Assembly: GCA_030411725.1 (NCBI GenBank) | Contig: MU839844.1 | Coordinates: 248,001-312,000, forward strand | Source: Echria macrotheca | Lineage: Eukaryota; Ascomycota; Sordariomycetes; Sordariales; Schizotheciaceae | Length of the DNA: 64,000 bases | Direction: 5' to 3' | In this document: positions 1 to 9,498 of the stretch, in pieces | Position numbering within the stretch: position 1 is the stretch's first letter | Layout: each line of letters starts with the position of its first letter | Program-made: the position numbers and the translations under genes | The notes under the pieces: model-generated | Database searches by the model: none | Seen by the model: only the letters and a program-made list of their open reading frames with translations | Told to the model about the DNA's origin: nothing

Positions 1-2002
1 AGCTGAGACGGGTTACATGTCTCGACGGCTGATGAAGTCGCTGGAAGATCTCTCGACACACTATGACGACACGGTCCGGACGTCGGAAGGTGGAGTTGTC
101 CAGTTTCAGTTCGGCGCCGACCGGCTTGATCCAGTCGACATGGAGGGCGAGGCGCAGCCAGTCAACTTCTTGCGGTCTTGGAACCACGTGGAGAGCGTGA
201 CTTGGAATAACAACGAAAAGACGCTACTGCCGAGTGAGATCTACAAATTGAGCAAGGAGATACTCGATATCGAGCGAGAGAAGTACCCTCGCAAGCACCT
301 GGCAACGGGCGAGCGGCTGTTTTATGACGATGAAACCATACACACGAGCGACGACTACGATGTCATGATCGCGATCGATGAACACGAAGGCGCACGGGCT
401 TTCCTCAACTCGATCCAGGACTTCATTAATGAACGTCTGCTGAAACTGGCACACGCTCGGAAGATGGCGGGTCTGGATCCACGTCTGCCAACGGATACGA
501 AGGTGCGGGACAAGTTCGCCAAGCTCGAAGCGCAGAAAGCGGCGGCACGAAAGAAGAAGGGGGTGGAGGCCGAGGACGCTGCCATGATGGACGTCGACAT
601 GGACGTCGACATGTTGGACATTGACGGCCAGGAGGCACACGCGGACCGGGTGGCGAAAGTCTCGGAGACAACTCTGAGAGGATTCATTCTGGTGTGTCTC
701 GACAAATACCGGAAAGCCGTCGTGGAGCCCGGGCATGCCGTGGGTGCCGTGGGTGCCCAGTCGATCGGTGAGCCCGGAACACAGATGACACTCAAGACTT
801 TCCATTTCGCCGGTGTCGCTGGTATGAGTATCACCCAGGGTGTGCCCCGTATCAAGGAAATCATCAACGCCTCCAAGTTCATCAGTACTCCCGTCATTGA
901 ATGCCCGCTTCAGAACAACAAGGACATCGCGGCAGCCAGGGTCGTCAAGGGCAGGATCGAGAAGACATACATTTCGGATATCATCTCGTATATCGACGAC
1001 GAGTGGCGTCCCGATGTGGCCAAGATCGTTTTGAAGCTGGATCTGCAGGCGCTTGCGGACATGGAACTCGAGATCTCGCTAAAGGATATCGCCGACGCCA
1101 TCGTGAAGGCCAAGAAACTCAAACTCAAGATCGAGGCGGACGACCTTCGGGTGGGAGGTGATCGGATCGAGATTATTGTCCGAAACACGTGGAACGATGT
1201 TGCTGCGGCGAAGCGAGCCGCGAAGCAACGGGCAGCGGCGATTGAGAAGGGGATGGCAACGGGTGGCACGGGTATCGACGAGTCCGCCGCCGACTTCCAG
1301 CTCCGGGTCAACTTTTTGAAGCGCATGATTCCCCACGTGGCCGTTTCGGGATATCCCCAGGCGAATCGAGCCATCATCCAGACCAGCGAGGTCAAAGACA
1401 GGAAAGACGAGTACGAGAACAAGGTGCTTGTGGAAGGGTATGGGCTTCGAGCATGCATGACGACGGTGGGCGTTGTCGGGACGCAGGTCGTGTCGAACTC
1501 GGTCATGGAATGCCGGGATGTTTTGGGTATTGAAGCGGCGCGAACAACGATTGCCAAGGAGATTGGTTCGGTTATGGGGTCCATGGGAATCGATCCACGC
1601 CACATGGACCTGTTGGCAGACGTCATGACGTACAAGGGTGAGGTATTGGGTATCACTCGATTCGGGCTGGCCAAGATGCGCGACAGTGTGCTTCAGCTGG
1701 CTTCGTTTGAGAAGACGCCCGAGCACTTGTTCGATGCGGCCGCGGGCATGAAGACAGACAAGATCGACGGAGTTAGCGAGTGTATCATCATGGGACAGGC
1801 CATGTCGATAGGAACAGGGTCGTTCCAGGTGGTGCGGCGTCTGGGTATTCGGGAACACCAACTGGCGCCCAAGCCCGTGTTGTTTGAGGAGGTGTGGAAG
1901 AAGTACGAGGCGGCCAATCGGAAGGCCAAGGCGGCGAAGAGAGGCATGGGAATGGGTAGAGGACAGACGACGTATCACGGAACAACGGTAGCTGTAGCGT
2001 AG
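1..2002 (+). CDS. rpc1: RNA polymerase III largest subunit, C-terminal part (5' end outside window)
   Basis: This is the catalytic largest subunit of RNA polymerase III (RPC160), the nuclear enzyme that makes tRNA, 5S rRNA and U6. The frame is open from base 2, where it reads AETGYMSRRLMKSLEDL, a hallmark block of this subunit, so the ATG at 17 is internal and the gene begins upstream of the window. Further blocks visible are the bridge/trigger-loop region (GAVGAQSIGEPGTQMTLKTF, then GVPRIKEIINASK) and the C-terminal region H (DVMTYKGEVLGITRFGL and SECIIMGQ). The tail GIREHQLAPKPVLFEEVW is typical of the Pol III paralogue and there is no Pol II heptad-repeat tail. An acidic insertion with MDVDMDVDMLDID lies about 195 residues into the visible part. 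No intron is needed in this 2 kb. Identification is secure; only the 5' extent is unknown. Confidence 0.96.
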   Translation, partial: AETGYMSRRLMKSLEDLSTHYDDTVRTSEGGVVQFQFGADRLDPVDMEGEAQPVNFLRSWNHVESVTWNNNEKTLLPSEIYKLSKEILDIEREKYPRKHLATGERLFYDDETIHTSDDYDVMIAIDEHEGARAFLNSIQDFINERLLKLAHARKMAGLDPRLPTDTKVRDKFAKLEAQKAAARKKKGVEAEDAAMMDVDMDVDMLDIDGQEAHADRVAKVSETTLRGFILVCLDKYRKAVVEPGHAVGAVGAQSIGEPGTQMTLKTFHFAGVAGMSITQGVPRIKEIINASKFISTPVIECPLQNNKDIAAARVVKGRIEKTYISDIISYIDDEWRPDVAKIVLKLDLQALADMELEISLKDIADAIVKAKKLKLKIEADDLRVGGDRIEIIVRNTWNDVAAAKRAAKQRAAAIEKGMATGGTGIDESAADFQLRVNFLKRMIPHVAVSGYPQANRAIIQTSEVKDRKDEYENKVLVEGYGLRACMTTVGVVGTQVVSNSVMECRDVLGIEAARTTIAKEIGSVMGSMGIDPRHMDLLADVMTYKGEVLGITRFGLAKMRDSVLQLASFEKTPEHLFDAAAGMKTDKIDGVSECIIMGQAMSIGTGSFQVVRRLGIREHQLAPKPVLFEEVWKKYEAANRKAKAAKRGMGMGRGQTTYHGTTVAVA

Positions 2003-2211
2003 AGCTGGTAGAGTGGTGGAGAGAAAGGGGTAGGCGTTTGCAAAGATTGGTGTGGCGTACAGAAAGAATACCCATTTCAAGTCACATGATCTGGCGTTCA
2101 ATTTCGTGGCGCGTCAAGTGCGTCATGGCAGCCTGCGCGATTGTGAACAACGCCACCAGCCTACCTCCTTGCACACTTTATTGCGATCGAAAGAAGACGT
2201 GACAATCCATC

Positions 2212-3451
2212 ATGTGTGGCCGATATGCTCTCGCAATGGTAAGTTTTGAAGAGTGCGAGCTGTCAACCATCGACTAACCACCTGCAGCGCCCATCGCGCA
2301 TCCGCGAGCTGCTCCAGAATGACGACATGCCCGTCGACGACGCGCCCGCAGACGAAGGCGACGGCGCGCCCCGCCAGGCCTACAACTTTGCGCCGGGATA
2401 CTACGGGATCGTTTATCGCGCTGATGTGCCCGATCACGGCGCTGGGCCTGCTTCTGCGCGACGCGCTCACAGACAGGGACAAGATGAGCCCAAGGAAGAG
2501 GACGACGACTCGTCACCCGCAGCAGCAGAGCCGGGGGAGAAGGAAGTGCACTACAAACTCCATACCATGAAGTGGGGACTTGTGCCGTCGTGGACGAAGC
2601 GCAATCCGGACTATGCATCCGTGCTCAAGACGATCAATTGCCGGGATGATTCGCTCGCGACCCCCGGTGGCCTGTGGGGCGGGATTAAAGGGCGGAAGAG
2701 GTGTGTTGTTATTGCCGAGGGGTTCTATGAGTGGATTACCAAGGGGCCGAAGACCAAGGTGCCGTATTATGTGAAGAGGAAGGATGGGCGGGTTATGTGT
2801 TTTGCTGGGCTGTGGGATTGTGTTTCGTATGAGGATGGGGAGAAGGTTTATACGTATACGATTGTGACGACTTCGAGTTCTGAGAGGTTGAGGTTTTTGC
2901 ACGATCGGATGCCGGTTATCTTGGAGCCGGGGAGTGAGGAGATGAGGATGTGGTTGGATCCGGGACGGTGGGAGTGGGATAGGGAGTTGCAGGGAATGCT
3001 GAGGCCGTTTGCGGGCGAGCTGGAGGTTTATGCGGTGGACCAGGGCGTGGGCAAGGTCGGGAATGAGAGTCGGGCGTTTGTGAGGCCGGTTGGGAGTCTG
3101 GAGAATAAGGGGAACATTGCGAATTTCTTTGCGAAGGGGAAGGAAGGGAAGGGGAAGGGGGAGGTCGAGGGGGGTAACCTGACGGAGAGCAAAGAGGCAG
3201 AGAAGGAAGGGGTTACCAAGGAGACGGGAGAGGACTCTCAGAGGGGTGTCAAGCGGGATGCTGAGGCTGTTGACGACCAGGAGTCTTCACAGGGACAGCC
3301 GCCGAGCAAAAAGGTGGAGGTGTCTCCTGCAAAAGAAAAGAGCCGGCCCAAGATCAGCGCGACGAGCAACCCGGCGCGAAGTCCGGCCAAGAATAAGGGC
3401 ATGGGGGCCGGGAGCCGCAAGATTACGAGTTTCTTTGGGAAAGCTGGCTGA
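2212..3451 (+). CDS. SRAP-domain abasic-site protein (HMCES/YedK family) with PIP-like tails
   Basis: Two exons: 2212-2238 and 2288-3451, 396 aa. The first exon encodes only MCGRYALAM, so the catalytic Cys2 sits on a 27-nt exon and is missed if the intron (2239-2287, GTAAGT..CTGCAG) is ignored. The SRAP family crosslinks its Cys2 to abasic sites in single-stranded DNA at replication forks. Visible family blocks are YNFAPG, MKWGLVPSW, INCRDDS, AEGFYEW (the conserved Glu) and LHDRMPVIL (the conserved His). An acidic linker follows the first beta element. The C-terminal third is a low-complexity Lys/Glu/Ser/Pro tail carrying two PCNA-box-like motifs, NIANFF and KITSFF, the second six residues from the end. 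Family known; the PCNA interaction is inference. Confidence 0.93.
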
Positions 3452-3713
3452 TCTTGGTCTCGGGAAGCGGGCGTTGGTTGGGTTGGTGTTGTTATGAGTG
3501 ATGACTTGCATATGGTTTGGCTTTATGGGATTCTGGGCAGGATGGTTTCGAAAGGATATAGCTCTACGGGCTTGTCTAAAGGAAGAGACAGATACCGTCG
3601 GTCACGCCTCCTTTTACATGCGAGCAAAAGATACCCAAAACACCGCTGCTGTATTTACATTACGAGTCTCTAATGGCCTAACAATTATGTACGGACTCCA
3701 CGTCGGTGGCAGT

Positions 3714-4652
3714 CTAGAAAGCAGAAACAGCCTGCAGCAGATGCAACAACCCAGCAAATGCCAGCGCCACCACCGCACTGGGCGACACCCCCCTGAACCG
3801 CACCACATCCGCCCGCGACGTCGACGGCCCTGACCCCGACCCAGCCGCCCCGGTTGCCGGAGCCTGTCCCCCTGCCGTCCCCGTCCCCGTCCCGGCCGTC
3901 GGACTCCCCGCATTCCCACTCCCCCCATTCTCATCCGCCAACGCAGCAAACCTCCCAAAATCCGCCGACTTCGCCCCCTTGACATCCACCCCGACAGGCC
4001 CGTACGTCTCCCCATTGTTCACATGCGGCGCAAGCTGCACCTCCCCTCCGGCCGCCGTCGTCGACCCAGTCATCACCCCCGCGAGCGAGTACGCATACGC
4101 GAACTCCTGCGTGTCCGACGCGGCCGGGTCGAAGGACGGGATTTTTGGGTCGGCCAGGCAGCCTTGACACAAAAAGGTCGCTGTTAGATGTGTCCCGTTG
4201 AGGAACGTGCCCCTCGGTATCTGTCGGATTTGGAGGGTAGACGACGAAGAAAAGGGTGAGCAGTTGTCTGGTTTGTACCCGTTCGCTTGGCGCGGTTGGA
4301 TTGTTATTTGTCCTCCTTGGGGAGAGGAGGGGGATGGGAAGGCTGTGAGCAGGAGGGGTCCTTGCATGTGGTTTCCTAGGGAGAGGCCAGCCCAGCCGTT
4401 GTTGTTGCGGAGGGGGGATGTGAGCTGGATTATTGCGTCGTGTGTTGAGGTCGAGTTGGAAGGGGGGAGGACGATGCCGAAGCGGTAGCCTGTTGTGGTG
4501 GAAAAGGATTGGAAGGTGATGCCCGTCGCGGGGTCGGTGTATTTTGTTGTTGTGGTTATGGAGGCGCCGCCGCTGGGTTGTGGCTGGGATTGGGATTGGG
4601 CGCGGGGGGTGAAGGGTGCCGCGAAGGCGAGGAGGGCTGGTATGGATCGCAT
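3714..4652 (-). CDS. Secreted AA8 (CDH-type) cytochrome b domain protein with probable GPI anchor
   Basis: Single exon, 312 aa, using the ATG at 4652; an upstream in-frame ATG at 4934 would add 94 residues ahead of the signal peptide and is less likely. Residues 1-20 form a signal peptide. The body is a cellobiose-dehydrogenase-type haem b cytochrome domain (AA8): NGWAGLSLGNHM supplies the Met ligand (about M96) and QLAPHVNNGETYGPVGVDV the His ligand (about H210), with the CQGC disulphide element between. A Gly/Ser/Thr/Ala-rich linker follows, then a hydrophobic C-terminus (SAVVALAFAGLLHLLQAVSAF spans the last 21 residues) typical of a GPI-attachment signal. No flavin domain is present. Known AA8 domains shuttle single electrons to LPMOs. 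Together with the nearby AA9 and CDH genes this suggests a cell-surface electron carrier. The GPI anchor is a prediction by eye. Confidence 0.8.
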   Translation of the reverse strand: MRSIPALLAFAAPFTPRAQSQSQPQPSGGASITTTTKYTDPATGITFQSFSTTTGYRFGIVLPPSNSTSTHDAIIQLTSPLRNNNGWAGLSLGNHMQGPLLLTAFPSPSSPQGGQITIQPRQANGYKPDNCSPFSSSSTLQIRQIPRGTFLNGTHLTATFLCQGCLADPKIPSFDPAASDTQEFAYAYSLAGVMTGSTTAAGGEVQLAPHVNNGETYGPVGVDVKGAKSADFGRFAALADENGGSGNAGSPTAGTGTGTAGGQAPATGAAGSGSGPSTSRADVVRFRGVSPSAVVALAFAGLLHLLQAVSAF

Positions 4653-5983
4653 TTCCACCAGAGTTGTTGAGGCTCGTGGTTGGGGGATTTTTGGTGGAAT
4701 GGGAAAGTTGAGCCTGGATTGGGGAGAATTGGGGAAGAGGATCGGCTTTGGTTCAATGCCTGTGTTTGGGTTGCCTGGTTTGCTCTCGGTCGATGTCCAG
4801 CCGTGCCGGCCGGTAAAATCGGGGGCTAAAATTACCTGGGCTATGCGATTCGGAAGGGGAAAAGAGGGTGTGTTATGCTGAATGCATGGAGATAGCGGGG
4901 AATAAGTAAAGAGAAAAGACAAGGACATGTCCATCTAGAATATGTCGTGGTGGTTAAAGGGGTAGGCAATGAGTTGACCTTACGTCTGGAGATATGGACT
5001 TCGATATATGTCATGTATTATGCATGGGTAGCTTGACTGTCAAGAATGACATTGCAGAAAAAAACAGCTAGGATGCAGGCACCCGCATGCAAGCTGTCAT
5101 ACCCCAGATATCGCGGCAGGTGGTGATGATGGGACGGCAGGATGGTGGAAGCGAAGGCAGGCAGTAACCCTAACCCTATGGGTGTAAGTCGATGCCGTGT
5201 TTAGAACTCCTGATGGAGTGGTTCAAACGGAGTTAAAGTTTGGACAAAAGTATCTAATCTCGTCTCATGGTTGTGAAATGGTGGTCTGGGTGATAGAGGT
5301 GGTAAGAGTGCTTCCTCAACAGATGTTGTCTCACACTTTGGCACCTTGCTGATAGACGTCAGTCTGTCAGATCAGTTTGAGTGCTCATCCAAACCACGGC
5401 TCCAAAGGTGAAGAGGCTACGTAGAAATGAGTATTTTGGGCTGGCTTTTAACGGCAAGGTTAGATTCATCAGCTCGGTCGATACGAACTTGAACCTTATT
5501 AAGTTATGGTCACGCCGATGTGGGTCTCAGGAGTCAGGGGTAAGGGCTTGTTTACATTGACCTCACCAAACCTTCAAAGTGTGTTCTATAAAGGCTACGA
5601 AGTTTTAGAGCTATTAAAACTATAAGTTCATCTCAAGACACCCTACTTATTCCTTGGGAACCATTCGTCGTGGCAACACCACCATCTGAGGGCGTCCACA
5701 TGACCATCCCCCAAAAGCCCATGTTTGCTAACACAGCTACCCGCAATGGCATATCCAGTTGTTCCCATCCGCCGACACGTCAGTTTCATATGGCATCCCG
5801 CATCGCCACATGGCGTTACGCCGTATCACCATGTGCCACTTACAAACACCGAGATCCACTTTCACCACCAAACAACTTCTTAGTTCAAGCACCAGCCCTA
5901 CGACATCTCGCTTCCCAGGTAACAGATCTTTCCATACAGAAAACACCATCATAACTAATTATATAGACTGAAAAATCACAGCA
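4653..5983. other. Intergenic region, 1.3 kb, no supported gene
   Basis: Upstream of the AA8 gene (which reads leftward) and of the small Met-Gly protein gene at 5984. It is AT-richer than its surroundings. It contains a two-unit telomere-like motif near 5165 and no reading frame with codon structure I would defend. Confidence 0.5.
5165..5178. repeat. Short interstitial telomere-like repeat
   Basis: TAACCCTAACCCTA, just over two copies of the fungal telomere unit TTAGGG in reverse orientation, in the promoter interval between the AA8 gene and the small gene at 5984. In other eukaryotes such short boxes can bind telomere-repeat or Myb-type factors. Two units can also arise by chance. Confidence 0.4.
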
Positions 5984-6181
5984 ATGGGTGCAAACCTGAC
6001 AAGGCTCTTCGTCCCCTGCGGGCCAGAGTATTACACGTGCGATATCACGGCCCGCCCGCCGTCCCCGCCTCCGCGTAAACATCGTCACCACAAACATCGG
6101 CGTCATCACCGACGTCGCGATGAGCAGGACAGGCGGAAGAGAAGGGATATCGAGGAGTGGCGGAGTCAGTCAGAGCGATAG
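5984..6181 (+). CDS. Small Met-Gly basic protein, predicted N-myristoylated (family member 1)
   Basis: Single exon, 65 aa, not a recognised family. It begins MGANLTRLFVPC: Gly2 and Thr6 fit the N-myristoyltransferase pattern MGxxx[ST], and Cys12 could be palmitoylated. Residues 25-65 are extremely basic (PPRKHRHHKHRRHHRRRD and onward), which would favour binding to acidic membrane lipids once lipidated. Three other genes in this window share the same plan (14989, 15939 and, on the other strand, 20491). It lies between the AA8 and AA9 genes. The body sequence is not clearly homologous to the other three, so membership rests on N-terminus and size. Coding status is moderately likely. Confidence 0.5.
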   Translation: MGANLTRLFVPCGPEYYTCDITARPPSPPPRKHRHHKHRRHHRRRDEQDRRKRRDIEEWRSQSER

Positions 6182-6897
6182 GGGAAGGATATGACAGTTG
6201 GATATAACTGCTGAGGCGGGGAATTTCTGTGACGACTACGGGGCGTTGGGCTATGGAGAGTTGGGTAGATTGTATCAGGTCGTTTGTGTCGACGACTACA
6301 TGCTGGGAGATACAGATGGTGGGACGTATACATATACGGAAAGGCCAGTTTGAACACTGAATACCTACAATCAAACACCGATGACGGATGCTCAGCCACC
6401 TCCCGATGCCTCCGCCGTGTATCACCAAACCTTGATCCCCGGAAGCGGCCTCCCGGCTTACACGCGAACCTAGATCCCTACCATGTAGTTTCGGTAGCTG
6501 CCCCAACATTGCCGGCATAGCTCATTTGTAGTCGTACCTACCCATGTTCCAACTTCCAAAAACAGCATGACAATTGCCGTGGCGGACATCGCTTGGCTCG
6601 GGGATAAGACCTCCAGATCACGGGTCGATCGCCGCCGGTTCCGCCCCCCTAATCGGGCTGATCGGCGAAGCTCCCGGATGGATCCACTTATACATCTACA
6701 TGAGACGAGCAAACCTGGTGGCAAGAAAGCCATCGTAATGCGTCGGCAGGGACCGCCTAACAAACAATGCTAAGCCCCGGGAGGCATTTTCACTCTCTGA
6801 AAACTGGGTGTGAACACAACCACATGATGAAGTTTCATTCGGCATTCACAATGCATCGCTATATACACGCTTACTACATGCTCACTCCATCTGCCCA
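6182..6897. other. Intergenic region, 0.7 kb, no supported gene
   Basis: Lies between the 3' ends of the small gene at 5984-6181 and the leftward AA9 gene. Short open frames on both strands show no family signal. It probably holds both 3' untranslated regions. Confidence 0.45.
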
Positions 6898-7666
6898 CTA
6901 GCAGGAGAATACGGCGGGACCCGGGATGGTATAAGAGTGGAAGTTGTTGTAGATCTAGACGGTTAGTAACTCCCAAGTGCCCCATGGGACACAGAAAACT
7001 CACATTGGCGGTATATCCAGGATCCGTCGCCTTGAAAGCACCCGGAATCTTGACGCCCGATGGGGTGGCGCTGCCGCCGCCCGTGACGTTGACCTGGGCA
7101 CAGCTGATGTAGAACTGCGGCGTGCTGCCCGGGTTGTGGATACCAAGACTCTGGATGCGCAGCAGGTACTCGCCGTCCTTGATGCACTTGGGAATGGTCG
7201 AAGTATAAGTGCCTATGCACGTGTTAGTCATCTTACTCTCTCTATACTAAGACAAATACTCACTCCGCAGTGGCCAGGTAACAGTGCTCTTTGAAAAATC
7301 CGGACCCCAATCATAGATCTTGAACCAGTCGCCCGACCCGTCGTAGTCATTCGCCGACCCGGGCGCCCGCGACATGTAGAGCGAAATGGGCCCCTGGTGG
7401 TAGACGGCCTGGTCTGCGGTGAAGGTAAACGAGTCGCCGGCCTTGATGGGGACCGTGACGGTGCTCGCGCCAGACGAGCCGCCGACGTTGCACCGCAGGT
7501 CGTTGGACGACAGGCTGAGGACGGGCGAGTTCTGGTTGGTGTTCTTGCGGATGTGCTCGTAGACGGCGAACTTTTGGCTGCCTACGCTGAGCTGCTGGAA
7601 GATGTAGTGGCCCGACACCTCGGCCACGCCGAGAGTGAGGGCGGCGATGATGCTGATGCTCTTCAT
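6898..7666 (-). CDS. AA9 lytic polysaccharide monooxygenase (no CBM)
   Basis: Three exons read leftward: 7666-7264, 7212-7004, 6954-6898; 222 aa. A 19-residue signal peptide ends at VSG|HYIF, exposing His20 as the mature N-terminal copper ligand. The second histidine-brace residue is His90 in AVYHQGP. The axial-site block reads TPQFYISCAQVNVTGG with Gln167 and Tyr169, and IHNPG supplies the conserved His160. The last exon encodes IYNNFHSYTIPGPAVFSC, the family's usual ending, so the enzyme is a single catalytic module with no linker or CBM1. AA9 enzymes cleave cellulose or beta-glucans oxidatively outside the cell using a reductant such as CDH. The adjacent AA9 and CDH genes support that role. 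Substrate and C1/C4 preference cannot be read here. Confidence 0.92.
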
Positions 7667-8375
7667 TGTCTTTGTCTTCAGGTTGACAGGTCACAGAGGT
7701 GTGGTGATGGTTCGTGTGTCATCGAGCCAATACCGAGATGGAGGCAGGCTTTTGAATGCTCTCGAGGACTGCTCCCCGGATAGCGTGCTCCCGCAAATGC
7801 CGGGGTATGCAGCTCGACCAAGTGTATATGAAACGGGCCGGAAGGCCCATTTCGGGGGCGTCTGTGGGTGGCCATGAAGACGCAATACAGCGCACAATGC
7901 TGGGCGGCTTGGGCAGCGAGCCTGGGAAGTTGAGAGAGCAAAAGATTGAGCAAGAATTTGTCGCGTGGGCGGCGAGATTGCACGTCGAATGGGACGATCG
8001 TCATGCGGCCAAATTGTGGGGAAGCTGCCGCACCCGCAATATCCAGCCGGGGAAGCTGCGATGCCGCGGCCCCGTTTGTTATTCGCACCACCATCTGCCG
8101 TGCTCCAATTGGAGCGGAAGCTCTTGATTTACTAGTGGCCGAGAACGAGTGCCGACACTGACAAGGAGTGGCCGGCAAGGCTTCTGGAAGGCACCCGACA
8201 GGTCTTGTTGGGGATAAGATACGACGCTAACAGATGTTCACTGTCCCGGACGCCAGTGCGTGCTGTTCTGCAAACAGAAAGTTGGGATGCCAAGATATCT
8301 GACATCTAAGTGTGACCTAGATAACCTGGATCTCGAACAGCCCAAATTTGATTACTATGCGGCCTTGCGGGCTAG
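7667..8375. other. Promoter region of the 7666 AA9 gene, 0.7 kb
   Basis: Lies between two LPMO genes oriented the same way, so it contains the 5' region of the first and the 3' region of the second. I see no additional gene. Open frames across it are low-complexity shadows. Confidence 0.5.
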
Positions 8376-9498
8376 CTACGAGCATGTAAACAACGGGGGG
8401 CCTGAACGGGCAGTTAGTCTGGGCTCAAGCAGGGCATCGAATGCTTACCGGGGATGACGTAGGAAGACGTGGGCTTCATCGAGTAGATGTCGATGAGCAA
8501 GCCAGGGTCGTTTGACTGGTAGTGTTATCAAATGGAATTATATCGCCCGGATTGGAGACTTTTACCTTGTAGATTCCAGGGATGCTGTATGTCTTGGGCG
8601 TCGCGGTACCATCACCGCCTGTGACCTCGATCTGTGCACATTCCATCTGTAGGATGAGAATAAGCTATGGATAGATTTCAGTGAGGCACCCCGTGACTTA
8701 CATAAAGTTGTGCCCCATTGGTAGAACGGGCGCCGTGCAGAGCAACCATCTCGGCTCTCAACAGATACTGGCCGTTGGCGATACACTTTGGGATGTGAAT
8801 CACCTGGTTCCCTCGGTTGTCAATGACTGTGTTTGTTGCCCATTTTCCGTTGCTGTACCCGGCCTCTTGTATTTTGAACCTGTCTCCGTTAGGGAAATCT
8901 TGCATCTTGTTGTGGGCGGACCGCACTTACCAGCCATCGCCAACACCCGAGTCGGTTTTGGCGTTGGTGACCTTTTTTAGGTATGCCATCACGGGCCCCT
9001 GGATGACTATGTAAGTCGGGACTTGCAGTATATCGACTGGACAGAACCAACCTTGTGTCCTGCATCCATTACATCATTCGGACCGGCTATTGGTTAAACT
9101 GATCAGAACGGAATTCCGCCAAGGACAAAGTCTACACACATTCCAGTGTATGTCTCCAGACCGCAGACACATTCGATCCCGCAGTGACTTGGATAATCTT
9201 GTCGGAAGGTGTTGTCGGGTTTGGCGGGCCATTGCAAGCCATGTTGTTGGATCTCACGTCAGTTTGGGGCTTCACCCGTTAGCCAAGACGGTTCTCGCAT
9301 TTGATCATAAAGTCAAAACTTGCCCCATCATATGAAGGAGTCCGAATTCCATAAGACACCGCTATGCCAGTCAGCATTTCCGCATCGTCGGGTCGATAAC
9401 CCACCATATGTTTTGCCGTCTGCCGTCAGCTGCGTGAAAATGGTGTGGGCCACTGCGGGAGACACCAGCAACATTCCAAGAACCAGGACGAGCTTCAT
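8376..9498 (-). CDS. AA9 lytic polysaccharide monooxygenase, nine exons, one GC-AG intron
   Basis: Read leftward, exons 9498-9405, 9361-9324, 9269-9140, 9086-9052, 8998-8931, 8879-8702, 8646-8566, 8515-8449, 8401-8376; 238 aa. All eight introns are 43-55 nt and phases close exactly. The second intron uses a GC donor (GCAAGT) with a CTAAC branch point. The signal peptide ends AVA|HTIF, so His18 is the mature N-terminus. The second copper His is H98 in DAGHKGPVMAYL. The axial block is NGAQLYMECAQIEVTGG with Gln179/Tyr181, preceded by ALHGARSTNG with His170. The protein ends SYVIPGPPLFTCS, a complete AA9 core with no CBM. Role as for the neighbouring AA9. The first donor pair (9405/9361) and the GTTGGT donor at 9051 are the least certain joins. 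Confidence 0.88.

Noticed and set aside
224..1947. Several long antisense and alternative-frame ORFs across the RPC1 gene
   Set aside because: They are shadows of the strongly conserved RPC1 frame; their sequences have no family signals.
4653..4934. 94-residue N-terminal extension of the AA8 protein from ATG 4934
   Set aside because: It would bury the signal peptide inside the protein; ATG 4652 gives a standard secreted start.
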